From Lysobacterales bacterium (GTDB lineage: Bacteria; Pseudomonadota; Gammaproteobacteria; Xanthomonadales; SZUA-5): DNA of 64,000 nt. The stretch is taken from positions 25,964-89,963 of the forward strand of contig JABAQR010000016.1 in assembly GCA_019187485.1 (NCBI GenBank), given 5' to 3'. A program made the translations under genes and the position numbers. The notes beneath the pieces were generated by a model that saw only the letters and a program-made list of their open reading frames with translations, had not been told where the DNA came from and did not search any database. Position 1 is the stretch's first letter, and every line of letters begins with the position of its first letter. This document shows positions 63,819 through 64,000 of this stretch, piece after piece.

Positions 63819-64000
63819 GCACGCTCTCCTCTGCGACGGTGTGGGCCGCCGGTGACTGGATGATGCACGCATGCGGGTATAGGAATTTCAAACACCCTCT
63901 CCGAGCAGTCTGCGCCGTAGCCAGAGGCGGCGCTAGCGTCGGTTTGGCCTGGCTTGGAGCGCCATCACAGAGCGTTTGGGCGGGTTGATAGGTGTTCGGC

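Overview
The window looks like chromosomal DNA of a high-GC gammaproteobacterium, most probably a member of the Xanthomonadales/Lysobacterales. This rests on the housekeeping genes at the right end (mutL, hemL, mpl, adk, a maeA-type malic enzyme, tusA), a REP-associated tyrosine transposase with its repeats, and very high GC there. GC is not even: 49-64 kb is strongly GC-rich (44 of 60 bases in 50041-50100), whereas parts of 22-44 kb are much poorer (26 of 60 in 42061-42120), which suggests acquired accessory DNA.

Layout. 0-2.3 kb: the end of a nucleotidyltransferase of the type found in lasso-peptide loci, then an ABC exporter. 2.3-8.3 kb: start of a surface-polysaccharide locus, with nucleotide-sugar dehydrogenase, epimerase, a galE remnant, the Wzm/Wzt ABC O-antigen exporter and a methyltransferase. 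8.3-10.1 kb: two toxin-antitoxin modules and a scrambled third copy. 10.1-37.2 kb: the glycan assembly region, with wecB, SDR epimerases, about fifteen glycosyltransferases, sugar methyltransferases, acyltransferases, a sulfotransferase, a Wzy/WaaL-like membrane protein and a third toxin-antitoxin module. Several genes between 19 and 30 kb are broken by frameshifts, a nonsense codon, a small inverted-repeat element or recombination. 37.2-45.0 kb: a RiPP-type cluster. 45.1-49.4 kb: gmd, fcl, galE and a WecA-family initiating transferase. 49.4-64 kb: housekeeping genes and a REP/RAYT region.

The most interesting part is 37.2-45.0 kb. A plus-strand operon encodes an HprK-like kinase, a PqqD-like RRE protein (lasso B1), a transglutaminase-like leader peptidase (lasso B2), a GT41 (O-GlcNAc-transferase-like) glycosyltransferase, an asparagine-synthetase-like cyclase (lasso C) and a PRMT-like methyltransferase. 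A convergent minus-strand operon encodes a second HprK-like kinase and a sulfotransferase. Ahead of these I find a short 49-codon gene (44828-44977, minus) with a promoter-like sequence and a Shine-Dalgarno upstream and a strong intrinsic terminator between it and the kinase. Its product has a W-x-K-P-x-L leader motif, a Thr-Ala pair before a possible cleavage site, a Glu at core position 9 (or 8) and a C-terminal Ser-Gly. I propose it as the precursor of a lasso peptide that may also be glycosylated, phosphorylated, sulfated and/or methylated.

The glycan genes fit together as follows: WecA-type initiation on undecaprenyl phosphate; UDP-HexNAc, uronate and GDP-fucose/deoxyhexose precursors from wecB, tviB, the epimerases, gmd, fcl and galE; chain assembly by GT2/GT4 enzymes; decoration by methyl, acyl and sulfo groups; export by Wzm/Wzt. 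A polymerase/ligase-like protein is present and no Wzx flippase was recognised. Many genes overlap by 4 bases, so long co-transcribed units are likely.
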